Assembly: GCA_034408745.1 (NCBI GenBank)
Contig: JAWXCM010000215.1
Coordinates: forward strand, 1 to 17,602
Source: JAWXCM01 sp034408745
GTDB lineage: Bacteria; Acidobacteriota; Terriglobia; Bryobacterales; Bryobacteraceae
Direction of reading: 5' to 3'
DNA length: 17,602 bases
Both the position numbers and the translations under genes were made by a program. This document shows, piece after piece, positions 8,281 through 16,545 of this stretch (position 1 is the first letter of the stretch; every line of letters begins with the position of its first letter). The notes under the pieces are model-generated. The model did not search any database. It was not told the DNA's origin and worked only from the letters and a program-made list of their open reading frames with translations.

Positions 8281-11200
8281 TCTTCGTCCTCATCAGTTTC
8301 GTCACCTTCCTGCTCTTCTGCATCCTCGTCGAGTTCCTGTGCCAGCTCGGCATCGTCGCCACCTTCGAGAGCCGGGTGGGCTGGCGAAGCACCGGCGGAT
8401 GCAAACGTGGGTGCTTCCTTCGCGTACTGTTCGTTGAGGGTGAGGAGACGGAAGAGAATCTCGTCTCGATCCTCCTCAGGCCAGCGGCGGCGGTACTTTT
8501 CTTTGGCGGGCTTGCGACCCGCTCCGCGTCTGCCCTTGCCGCTGACGGGGAGTGCGCTGGCTTCGTTGGCGTCGGGATCGGCGGCAAGAGCCTCACCGAA
8601 CTCGCGTTCGTGATCGGGCGTGGGCGACAGATCCTGCCAGTTGTAGGCGTCGAGAACGGCACGATCCATGGCGTCGTGAAGGGCGCGCAGTTTGTGGATG
8701 TCGGCTGCCTGGTCGTACTTATCGTGGAACCGGTTGTAGGTTTTGGTCAGACCCTTGCCGGTCTTCCGCATGAGCTCAGCCCGATATTCGTAGTATTCCC
8801 GCCCAGCCTGTTCGAGGCTGGGATTGCTCTCGTAGTTGGGCGGAAATGGGAATGTCTCGAAGCAGTCGGAGGGGGCGTAGCGGAGTCGGTCCTCCAGGGT
8901 GGAGGTCATCATGCGCACCCAGATCTCGTGGATGGAGCTCTGGAGGACGGCGAACGCGGAGAACGACTCAAGCGCGATGACTGCGACTGTGTTGCTGAAC
9001 ACCGAACTGACGGGCACCCTCGCGAGAGCGAGATGTGGGCAGGCACCGCAGTTGATGACAAGGGTCGATGCCAAGTTGCGGATGCTCTTGTAGAGCCCAG
9101 GCCGGTGCTCAGCAAATTTCCACCATTGTTCCCGGTATCGATCACGCTTATCAGTAGTTCGGGCCGGCTTGACTCTTTTCTCGACAATTTGCAGGAGATC
9201 TGCCCAATCGGCCGCCACAGGCCCGGGATAGTCCGTCGGTACCAACCCTATTTGCAGCCACACCCGACGACGTTCCACGCTGGCCTTCTGCCAAGTGCTT
9301 CCGAGTTGGGTTCGCCTCAGCGGGAAGTTCTCAAAATTGATAACGTAGCGATCCGGCTGATGCTCCGGATGACTATTGATTTCCTCACCGCCGAGGAATG
9401 GAAATATCCGTGTTCTGTTCGATGGGCTGGCGGCAAGCGCGGCCATATCGGCTAACGACGAGGCAACTCCTTTCCGGTCGGAGTCATCGAACGTAAATCC
9501 CATGCCGCAGACGTACGTTCCGATGAAGCTTTTCCGCTCGTTGTACCTCAGTTTGGAGGGGTCATTATCACCACCTCGGTGGAAAAGGTACGCGCTTATA
9601 CCTGTAACGTCTCGAGAATTCAACGTAAATGGGCCAATAAAGATGCCCTTGTGAACATGAACTATGCTGACGACAACGGTTGCCTCCCCTGGCCAAGGCT
9701 GTCGCTTGCGGGCGCAGTAAATCGTTCCACCGTGTTTGCGTATCCAGCCAAGTCCGCTGGAGCGAGTGTCTCCTTGGCCAATCGTGTTGGTAGCGATCAG
9801 TCCGAAGCAACCATTCGGCCTAAGCAGACTGAATGCGCGCCGGAAGAAATGCGCCACAAGATCAGCGTTGCCGTGACTCTCCTCGTGGATCTGCTGCAAC
9901 CACTTCGGATAGGTCTTGACTGTTCCCTCGGCAAGCGTATTCTTACCGGCGAAAGGTGGATTCCCTACAATTGCATCGAAGCCGTGGCTGCGCTGCTCTG
10001 AATCGAGCTGGAACACCTCGGGAAATTCGATCTCCCAATGGAACGGCACGATGGGCTTGTCGGTGGACCGCATTGCCCGGATCTCGGCATCGATCTGTCC
10101 TCCCGCTTCGAGATCATTGGCCGTGAGGTACTGGCTTAGGAGGTACTGAAGATTCCTTAATGCGGCAGCCTTCGCCTTCGGGGTCTCATTCCGCAACCAC
10201 GTGGCACAGACCGCATCACCGATGGTGCGAATAACATCGAGATTCTGGTCGGCCGAGTCGAGACGCGCCCTCAGTTGGTCATAGGGCTGAGCGTCATCTG
10301 CCGCGAGAATCTCATTGCGCTCGCGAACCGCTCCCGCAAGTCGCCGGCGCAGCTCTTCATCGAGGTAGAGGGCTCGCTGCCCTTCCTCCCAACTGACGCT
10401 CGCTATCTGCCGGACGGTCAGCCCAACCAAAGAGTCGCCATGCCGGAGGTTGTGGTCGATGAAGGTGAAGGCGTGATCGCGGGCGAGTGTCGCCAACCAC
10501 AGAGACAGCTTGGCGAGATCGACGGCCATGCGATTCTTGTCCACGCCGTAGATGCAGCGCTGGACAACAAGCCTCTGGGCGTAGAGGATTTCATCCTCGT
10601 CCAAGGGCAGCGGCGGACGCTCGCCGCGTCGCTGCCATGCCTCAACGAGCGCTGCTCCGAGCTGCCGGCTCGCTTCGACGAGAAAGGCTCCGGAACCCAT
10701 GGCGGGATCGCAGACTTTGAGTTGCAGGATTTGTTCGGGCGAGGGGTCGGAGCCCATCGCTTTGAACAGCGGCTCCAACGTAGTCTCGACGATGGGCCGG
10801 GTAAGAGAGCGGGGAGTGTAATGGCTTCCGCTGCGACGCCGTTCGAGCGACGGTTGCAGGATCATGGCACCCTTGCGCACGCGCTCCGGTGTGACCTTGT
10901 CGTGAATACGCTTCTGGAGGGCTGCCTCCAGATCTTCGAGGGATTTCGCGCTCTTCAGGAGTTTTGCAGCCTCGGCGGCAAGTTCGATGCCCGTCTCGGA
11001 CTTCAGCCATTTGGCTCGGTTGTCCGACGACTTGGTCAACAGCGTTTCGAGGTTGATGGTGACCGGCGGGCCGTGCCGTTTGGAGGACTTGATGGCGCGG
11101 CTGGGTCCGGTGGCCTTGTGCAGTTCGAAGCCCATGATGGCTTCGTAAACCGAGCCGATCTGCTCGACATCGAGGGCGCGGTAGCTGATGCGCTCTTTTT

Positions 11201-12395
11201 GAAGGATGAGCAGATTGCGGAGCACTTCGAGGACGGTCCCGTCGGGGACGTGGGGCAGTTCGCCGGCCGCGTCTTTTTTGGCGAGGAATGGGTAGCGCCC
11301 AGGATCGAACAGGTACCCGTGTCGAGCCGGGACGGTGAGGCGGCCATGCCGTCCCCCTGTCCAGATGAGGCCAAACAGAGCCAGCAGGCGCGCCCATGCC
11401 CCATAGCGGCGAGACATCTCGGTTGGGAACTGATCCTTGTCGTGCTGCAACTGGTTAAAGAGGCGGCTGACGCTGTAGTGCTCCAGATAGACGGGGTCCT
11501 GCGGCATGAGCCCCTTGTCCTCGGCATAGAGGAGGAACACGAGGCGCATGAGGACGGTGAGCAGGCCGTTGTAGGCGAGACCTGGGTCAGTGTCGAGTGT
11601 CTCGCGGAGGAGTTTCCCGTTACTGAAATCGTCAGCGGCCTGAAACCCGCGAAGCAGCGCGTAGAGGGCTTCGAGAACCTGCTCGGCCAGTTCGTTCGAG
11701 ACATCGTTCTGGTAGTCGCGGCTGCGGCGGAGGATGCCGAGGAGGCGCTCGCCGACAGGGCCGGTGAGAAGGCGCTCATAACCCAGAAGGGCCTGCAGGG
11801 CACCGAGGAGCATGCGCCCCTGGACGGCTGCCATGTGCTCGACGCGGAAGGTTGCCCAGGCTGTGGATTCCCCTTTGGGGGCGTAGACGAGCCGGACGGC
11901 TTCGGGTCCCGCGAGGATGCCTATGGGGTGTCCGGTCTCGCGGAGAAGCCGTTCGAATCGAGCATGAGGCGAGGCGTTCCAGTTGCGGGTCTTCTCGGGC
12001 GGTGGGTCGTCGAAGTTGACGCCATTCGGGACGTTGCTGACGAGGAGAATGACGGAGTTGTCGCGTGGCTCGATGAGAACGGCGTCGGGTTCGAGCTGCT
12101 CTCGGTAGGTTTCGAGAAAGGCCCTGGTATTGTCGGGCGCAGGGCTGATCCAGAGCTCCGGGGGCCAGCCGAGGATGCGCTCGGCGAAGTCGCGGAAGGA
12201 CGGCAGTTCGGGGACGGGCTCATTCCGGCGGTCGCGGGGGAGCAGGCTGAGGAAATCGCGGTGGAGCGCGATTGGGTTGAGATCGATGGGGACCTGGGCC
12301 GCTTCGAGGACCGGCGCCGAGATGAGCAGGCCGACGGGTTGGAGATTGCCGATCCAGATCTGGTGGTTGCGGCGGAGGGAGCTGGTTTCCGACAT
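8277..12395 (-). CDS. drmMI: class 1 DISARM adenine-specific DNA methyltransferase DrmMI
   Basis: A 1372-residue gamma-class N6-adenine methyltransferase of the Eco57I/PglX type. The AdoMet-binding motif I is CDPAMGSGAFLVEA (562-575), preceded by HYTPRSLTRPIVE (525-537). YGVDKNRMAVDLAKLSLWL (616-634) is the acidic-loop region. The catalytic motif IV is IVGNPPF (NPPF at 812-815). The first 500 residues are mostly helical, as in PglX-like enzymes. Residues about 1000-1190 (PFLGGEEI, LRYAPSDCFETFPFPP) resemble the target-recognition part of type IIG/PglX enzymes. The last 25 residues are strongly acidic. In class 1 DISARM this enzyme marks host DNA; its target site cannot be read from sequence. 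The ATG at 12395 follows the drmD stop by 6 nt, with AGGAG 11 nt upstream (12407-12411). The reverse strand carries a 708-codon open frame, which I read as a GC-driven shadow. Confidence 0.93.
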   Translation of the reverse strand: MSETSSLRRNHQIWIGNLQPVGLLISAPVLEAAQVPIDLNPIALHRDFLSLLPRDRRNEPVPELPSFRDFAERILGWPPELWISPAPDNTRAFLETYREQLEPDAVLIEPRDNSVILLVSNVPNGVNFDDPPPEKTRNWNASPHARFERLLRETGHPIGILAGPEAVRLVYAPKGESTAWATFRVEHMAAVQGRMLLGALQALLGYERLLTGPVGERLLGILRRSRDYQNDVSNELAEQVLEALYALLRGFQAADDFSNGKLLRETLDTDPGLAYNGLLTVLMRLVFLLYAEDKGLMPQDPVYLEHYSVSRLFNQLQHDKDQFPTEMSRRYGAWARLLALFGLIWTGGRHGRLTVPARHGYLFDPGRYPFLAKKDAAGELPHVPDGTVLEVLRNLLILQKERISYRALDVEQIGSVYEAIMGFELHKATGPSRAIKSSKRHGPPVTINLETLLTKSSDNRAKWLKSETGIELAAEAAKLLKSAKSLEDLEAALQKRIHDKVTPERVRKGAMILQPSLERRRSGSHYTPRSLTRPIVETTLEPLFKAMGSDPSPEQILQLKVCDPAMGSGAFLVEASRQLGAALVEAWQRRGERPPLPLDEDEILYAQRLVVQRCIYGVDKNRMAVDLAKLSLWLATLARDHAFTFIDHNLRHGDSLVGLTVRQIASVSWEEGQRALYLDEELRRRLAGAVRERNEILAADDAQPYDQLRARLDSADQNLDVIRTIGDAVCATWLRNETPKAKAAALRNLQYLLSQYLTANDLEAGGQIDAEIRAMRSTDKPIVPFHWEIEFPEVFQLDSEQRSHGFDAIVGNPPFAGKNTLAEGTVKTYPKWLQQIHEESHGNADLVAHFFRRAFSLLRPNGCFGLIATNTIGQGDTRSSGLGWIRKHGGTIYCARKRQPWPGEATVVVSIVHVHKGIFIGPFTLNSRDVTGISAYLFHRGGDNDPSKLRYNERKSFIGTYVCGMGFTFDDSDRKGVASSLADMAALAASPSNRTRIFPFLGGEEINSHPEHQPDRYVINFENFPLRRTQLGSTWQKASVERRRVWLQIGLVPTDYPGPVAADWADLLQIVEKRVKPARTTDKRDRYREQWWKFAEHRPGLYKSIRNLASTLVINCGACPHLALARVPVSSVFSNTVAVIALESFSAFAVLQSSIHEIWVRMMTSTLEDRLRYAPSDCFETFPFPPNYESNPSLEQAGREYYEYRAELMRKTGKGLTKTYNRFHDKYDQAADIHKLRALHDAMDRAVLDAYNWQDLSPTPDHEREFGEALAADPDANEASALPVSGKGRRGAGRKPAKEKYRRRWPEEDRDEILFRLLTLNEQYAKEAPTFASAGASPAHPALEGGDDAELAQELDEDAEEQEGDETDEDEE

Positions 12396-12401
12396 GGGTA
12401 A

Positions 12402-15400
12402 TCAGGCTCCTACCGGCCAGAGGTAGACGAGACCTACGGGTTCGAGGCGGGCGGCGCTGACCTTGTAGAGGGCTCGGATACGGCCGGGCTCGCGGTCCAG
12501 TTCGGCGGGCAGATCGCGGAGACGGTCGTTCTGAAAGCGGCGCTCGGCCTCACGTTGGCGGCGCTCCTCTTCGTCGATGCCTTCAAGTTTGAGCTGGGCG
12601 TTGGCTTTCTGGCGATCTTCAATCTGCTTCCGCTGGAGTTCGAGAATCCCTTGCATGGCGAGGGCTTCGGCATCACCGCGGCGGGCAAGGGCGGCGCGGG
12701 CGTCGGCTTCGGCGGCCTGGGCGCGTGCTTCGAGATGCGGCCAGAGGTCGTTGAGGTCGCCGGTCTCGGAGGCTTTGAGCTGATCGGTGACGACGGCGGG
12801 CAGGCTGCGGAACGGCGTCTCCAGCAGCGAATCGTACAGGAGGTTGACGGTGTAGGCTTCGCGGTCCTGCTCGTAGGGACGTAGGGGTGCGGTCCGGATC
12901 TTCGAGTCGGTCCAGCGGGCGGTGACAAAGACGATCTCCTCGTGGAGCCGGGCGGCTTCGGGTCCATAGAGGGCGAGGCGGCCGAGGACGACGACTCGCT
13001 TGATGGCGTCGCGGCTGTGGGCGATGCAGGTGCGGGAGAGGTCGTCATGCACGAAGCCCTGGGAGAGGAAGCGCTGGAGGAGGCGCTGGACCACGGGGTG
13101 TTCGAGGTGGAACTGGACGACGGAGTTGGTAACAATGCCCGGGTCGCGGAAGACGACGGGGCGGATGGGCGCGGTGCGTCGCCATTCGACGGGGTGGATG
13201 CCGCGGTCTCGTTTCTCGCGGAGCGTGTCGGTGACATCCTCCCAGCCTGCTCCGGCCTGTTCGGAGAGAGGGGGGATGGTGAAGCGCTGGGGCTCGCCGG
13301 GGCGTGGCTCGGGCAGGGGCTTCAGTCGGTCGCACCGGTTCAGTTCGAGAGCGCAGTCGAGCGTAGCGCGAAAGTGATCCTCGCTGAACTGGATGTCGCG
13401 CTCGGAGTGTTTGCGAAGTGTGGCCAGCTTTTCGAGTTCACGGCGGAGGTCCTCTTCGCGTTTGCGGGCGGCTTCGAGCTCCTCCTCCATCGACTGGCGG
13501 TGCGCTGCTTCGAGTTCGAGGGCGTCGATTTGGGCGGCGATGGTTTTGGCGGAGCGGCCGGGGATACCGCGGCTGAGGATCTTTTCGAGCCTGGGCTCAA
13601 TGACCTGGGTGACGCTGCCGAGCTCGGCGCGGATGCGGGCTGTCTTGTCGACGATAGCTTTGAGGACGCGGTCGTGGTCGCGCTGGGTGTAGACGAAGTA
13701 GTGGCAGTACACGACGGGCTCGGGCTGCAGCTTGCGGTCAATGCGGCCGTTGCGCTGTTCGAGGCGGCCGGGGTTCCAGGGGACGTCGAAATGGAACAAG
13801 TGGTTGCAGTGGGCCTGAAGGTTAAGGCCTTCACGAGCGGCGTCGGTGGCAATGAGGATGCGCAGGGGGTGCTCGTCTGGCGGGGCGTTGAAGGCGTCGC
13901 GGAGTCGCTCGCGGTCATTGCAGCTGGTGAAGCCCCGGTAGACGGCCAGGCGTTCCGCGGCGGCTTCGGTGTCGCCGATGATGTGTTGGATCTGTGCTTT
14001 GAGGTAGGTGAGGGTGTCTTCCCACTCGGTGAAGATGAGGACGCGGCGGTTCTTCCAGGTGCGGCCGTCTGGTTCGAGGCAGTTGGCGCGGAGCCACGCG
14101 GCGAGCCAGAGGACGCGGGCATCGGGGACCATGCGGGACTGCTCGGCAACGGACTGGAGCTGGCTGAGGAGGGCTCGTTCCCGTGCCAGGTGATCCGGGG
14201 GCGGCGTGGAGGACCCGGCGGAAGCGGCTGATGCAGCTTCGACGCGGGCGTCATCTTCGGCGTGGGACTGCTGTTCGTCCAGGGTGGCGCGGTCGTCGTC
14301 TGAGCCGGGCGCGGAGAGGTTGAGGGGGATGGTTTCAGCGCGGGGTGTCGGGGCGGGGGCGGCGGTTGCCCATTGTTTCTCCACCGACCGGCGGTGGACG
14401 GCGAGGGTCCGGGCGAAGGCGTTCACAGAGGACAGGAGTCGCTGCTGGAGGCCTGAGATGATGAGGCCGGCGGCGGCCTGCACTTTGCCGGACTCGGAGG
14501 AGAGCCGCTGGGCGCGGAGTTCGGCATAGTCGTCGAGGAGCTGGAAAAGCGTCAGCTCCGGGGAGTCGGTCTGGAGGCCGCTGATGTCGATCTGCTGAAC
14601 CCGACGCTCCGGGAAACCGCCGCGGATTTTGCGGAGGTCTTCTTTGAGGCGGCGGACGAGGATCGGCTCGGTCTGCTTTGGGGTGACGGGGACGCCCGGG
14701 GTGAAGCGCTGGTTGTCGAGCAGGGCGAGGAGGCTGGAGAAGCTGTTGCTGTGACCGTTGTGCGGTGTGGCGGAGAGAAAGATACGGTGCTCAAAGCGCT
14801 GAGCGAGGTCGCGGACGGCTTTGGTGATTTTGGTGTCGATGCCGTAGCGCTGGCCCGAAGCGGGCGCGGCGTGGTGGGCCTCGTCGAGGATTAGGAGCGA
14901 GCCAGGGAGGAATGCCCCGAGATGGTCTCTCAGACCGGAGGTGTAGGACTCGTCGATGAGTAGCCGGTGGGAGACGAGAAGGCGCGGGTGGGTGTTCCAC
15001 GGGTTGACGCTGAAGCCGCGTTCGCAACGGATGTCGGAGACGTACTCGCGGTCGAGAATTTCGAATCGCAGGCCGAATCGGAATTCCAGTTCTTCCTGCC
15101 ACTGTTCGAGCATGGAGGGCGGGCAGCTTACGACGATGGTCCGGACCTTCTTGCGGAGGAGGAGCTCGCGGGCGATGAGGCCGGCTTCGATGGTTTTGCC
15201 GAGGCCAACGTCGTCGGCAATAAAGAGGTTGACTCGGGGCAGGAGAAGGGCTTTGCGCAGGGGTTCGAGCTGGTAGTCTTCGATTTTGATGCCGGCCCGG
15301 AAAGGAGACTGGAACAGGGTTGGGTCCGTTGCTGTGACGCAGTTCCAACGTAATGTGTTGAGGTACGCCGCGAAGTGCTCGGGATTATCGAAATCACGGG

Positions 15401-15629
15401 TGCCGATTCCGCGAAATCGATCCTGATTTTTGATGCGCGCATCGGGTTCGAGTTCCCAGAGGACCTGGATTCGGCGGCCCTGTGCGTCGTGCTCGATGCA
15501 GGACAGGGTTACGAGGGTTGCGTCGCCGGGGTTCGGTGGGGCGATGACCTCTTCGATGAGGTAGTCACGCTGGCGCACCCGGGCAACTCGACCGGGCTGC
15601 GGGCTTTCGGCGTTGGTAGCGGTTAACAC
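12402..15629 (-). CDS. drmD: class 1 DISARM SNF2-like helicase DrmD
   Basis: A 1075-residue SNF2/RapA-like ATPase. It has the Walker A ADDVGLGKTIEAG (138-150, K145), a Q-like motif before it (DYQLEPLRKAL), DEAH in LILDEAHHA (249-252), motif III SATPHNGH (286-293), and helicase C motifs ATDAAREGLNLQ (594-605) and QRNGRIDR (625-632). An acidic, Ala/Pro-rich insertion lies near 420-480, between the two lobes. Coiled coils are predicted by eye at about 702-745 and 960-1045, the latter full of E/R/A/Q. DrmD is the marker gene that separates class 1 from class 2 DISARM (drmE). The start is a GTG at 15629: an in-frame TAA at 15642-15644 rules out anything earlier, and the next Met is residue 173. 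No good Shine-Dalgarno is visible. It is the first gene of the operon. Confidence 0.93.
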   Translation of the reverse strand: MLTATNAESPQPGRVARVRQRDYLIEEVIAPPNPGDATLVTLSCIEHDAQGRRIQVLWELEPDARIKNQDRFRGIGTRDFDNPEHFAAYLNTLRWNCVTATDPTLFQSPFRAGIKIEDYQLEPLRKALLLPRVNLFIADDVGLGKTIEAGLIARELLLRKKVRTIVVSCPPSMLEQWQEELEFRFGLRFEILDREYVSDIRCERGFSVNPWNTHPRLLVSHRLLIDESYTSGLRDHLGAFLPGSLLILDEAHHAAPASGQRYGIDTKITKAVRDLAQRFEHRIFLSATPHNGHSNSFSSLLALLDNQRFTPGVPVTPKQTEPILVRRLKEDLRKIRGGFPERRVQQIDISGLQTDSPELTLFQLLDDYAELRAQRLSSESGKVQAAAGLIISGLQQRLLSSVNAFARTLAVHRRSVEKQWATAAPAPTPRAETIPLNLSAPGSDDDRATLDEQQSHAEDDARVEAASAASAGSSTPPPDHLARERALLSQLQSVAEQSRMVPDARVLWLAAWLRANCLEPDGRTWKNRRVLIFTEWEDTLTYLKAQIQHIIGDTEAAAERLAVYRGFTSCNDRERLRDAFNAPPDEHPLRILIATDAAREGLNLQAHCNHLFHFDVPWNPGRLEQRNGRIDRKLQPEPVVYCHYFVYTQRDHDRVLKAIVDKTARIRAELGSVTQVIEPRLEKILSRGIPGRSAKTIAAQIDALELEAAHRQSMEEELEAARKREEDLRRELEKLATLRKHSERDIQFSEDHFRATLDCALELNRCDRLKPLPEPRPGEPQRFTIPPLSEQAGAGWEDVTDTLREKRDRGIHPVEWRRTAPIRPVVFRDPGIVTNSVVQFHLEHPVVQRLLQRFLSQGFVHDDLSRTCIAHSRDAIKRVVVLGRLALYGPEAARLHEEIVFVTARWTDSKIRTAPLRPYEQDREAYTVNLLYDSLLETPFRSLPAVVTDQLKASETGDLNDLWPHLEARAQAAEADARAALARRGDAEALAMQGILELQRKQIEDRQKANAQLKLEGIDEEERRQREAERRFQNDRLRDLPAELDREPGRIRALYKVSAARLEPVGLVYLWPVGA

Positions 15630-15643
15630 TCGTATGTGGATTT

Positions 15644-15649
15644 ACTATA
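15644..15649 (-). promoter_or_regulatory. possible -10 element for the DISARM operon
   Basis: TATAGT on the minus strand in a small AT-rich pocket (about 15640-15652) just above drmD. No good -35 hexamer stands 16-18 nt upstream. If used, transcription would begin only about 8 nt before the GTG start, giving a nearly leaderless mRNA, which fits the lack of a Shine-Dalgarno. Confidence 0.25.
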
Positions 15650-15831
15650 TCGTGGCGGTGTCCGAACTACGTTCACACTGGGTTGGGTCAGAAGCAGACT
15701 GATTGTTTGCTTAGATCGGTGTCTGTCCGCATAGTGGCTGTAAGAACGTTGTTCGTCGGACATTGCCCCTTGACGTGGTCTCGATCCGGGCGGCGGGCAG
15801 CAGATACAGAGCGCAATCCCGGATTACCTCG
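15650..15831. other. intergenic stretch upstream of drmD with no gene seen
   Basis: No frame gives a recognisable protein and no RNA gene is evident. It would contain any further upstream regulatory sites for the DISARM operon. I see no convincing operator palindrome before the one at 15838. Confidence 0.4.
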
Positions 15832-16545
15832 ATGGGAGGCGCGTCCCGGACCGGGACGCGCCTGCTCGGGAGACTACCTGGACCCTGATGTCAGGTTGGA
15901 CGCCGGAGTGAGTCTAATGGCCTCCCATGAGCGTGGTGGGACGTGTACCTGATCAGTTCCTGCCTGTACTACCGACTTCACGAGTCGGTGCTGCGGGGCC
16001 AGGAACGCAGCAACGGGGATCCCATGTTCTTCATCCAGTGCGTCCCGTTGCCAACAGAGTTCCTGGCCCGTACTATCGCCAGTGTCGACGGTGCTTGCGC
16101 TGTAGGGTACCTGACGTTGTGTCTGGAAGCGGCGGCGTCAGGCCATCTTTTCCAACTCGTCCACGGCTCAGAGAACCGGAATCACTACCCGCATGGTGGT
16201 CCGGAAAGCGATTACACAGCTTGTTGCCGCCGGTTGCATCCGGCGGCAGGCGAGAAAGCCCGGACCGCCCCCCCAACCCATAGAGATGTGTTTCCCAACG
16301 TCGCCGGTCTGGCGGGCGCCTCAGACTGTAATCCGTACTCGGAGACGAACCCAAGAAACAGCAGCCTGATCATGTCTGACACATAGCGAACGGTAGTTCG
16401 TGATGGCGAAGCCCGCCCGGGCGGGGAGGGCGGCGGAGACAGTGCGGCAATATACCTGCCCAAAGCTTAAAGACAAACAAACCACACGCACTCCACCCTC
16501 GACATCCCGTAACGGGCACAGACGAACTCCCAGTTCGCTGTGCCC
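15832..16545. repeat. block of dense perfect inverted repeats (possible structured RNA or palindromic elements)
   Basis: Hairpin-forming pairs seen in order: ATGGGAGGC 15832-15840 with GCCTCCCAT 15920-15928; the 25-nt palindrome at 15838-15862; ACCGACT 15971-15977 with AGTCGGT 15983-15989; GGGCCAGGAAC 15996-16006 with GTTCCTGGCCC 16059-16069, enclosing CAACGGG 16011-16017 with CCCGTTG 16044-16050; CCTGACG 16110-16116 with CGTCAGG 16136-16142; ACTACC 16184-16189 with GGTGGT 16195-16200; TGCCGCCGG 16225-16233 with CCGGCGGCA 16240-16248; CGAAC/GTTCG 16387-16400; the palindrome CCCGCCCGGGCGGG 16412-16425; and a 14-bp stem with one bulge at 16514-16545. No coding frame here is recognisable. It may be a structured RNA, a set of small palindromic mobile elements, or chance favoured by high GC; the strand is unknown. 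Confidence 0.45.
15838..15862. repeat. 25-nt palindrome with 12-bp arms
   Basis: GGCGCGTCCCGG and its exact reverse complement CCGGGACGCGCC are separated by a single A at 15850. There is no T-run on either side, so it is not a typical intrinsic terminator. It lies about 210 nt upstream of the drmD start. As DNA it could be a dimeric protein-binding site; as RNA a very stable hairpin, although the one-base loop would force the innermost pairs open. Confidence 0.7.

Noticed and set aside
10275..12401. 708-codon open frame on the plus strand
   Set aside because: It lies wholly antisense to drmMI, whose methylase motifs are unmistakable. Long antisense frames are common in high-GC genes, and the translation shows no family I know.
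12942..14231. 429-codon open frame on the plus strand, rich in Gly, Val, Ala, Glu and Asp
   Set aside because: Antisense shadow of drmD; its composition reflects GC-rich codons read backwards, and no motifs are seen.
15877..16136. 87-codon open stretch on the minus strand that reads like plausible protein (ELCWQRDALDEEHGIPVAAF)
   Set aside because: It has no start codon I can place, crosses several hairpins and matches nothing I recognise. It could be a gene relic but is not supportable.
16141..16210. Possible group II intron domain V (GAACCGG...CCGGAAAG region)
   Set aside because: The required domain V pattern with a catalytic AGC triad and matching stem is not present, and no reverse transcriptase is encoded nearby.
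15943..16386. 147-codon plus-strand open frame
   Set aside because: No recognisable motif, Cys/Arg-rich composition typical of chance frames, and it spans the inverted-repeat block.
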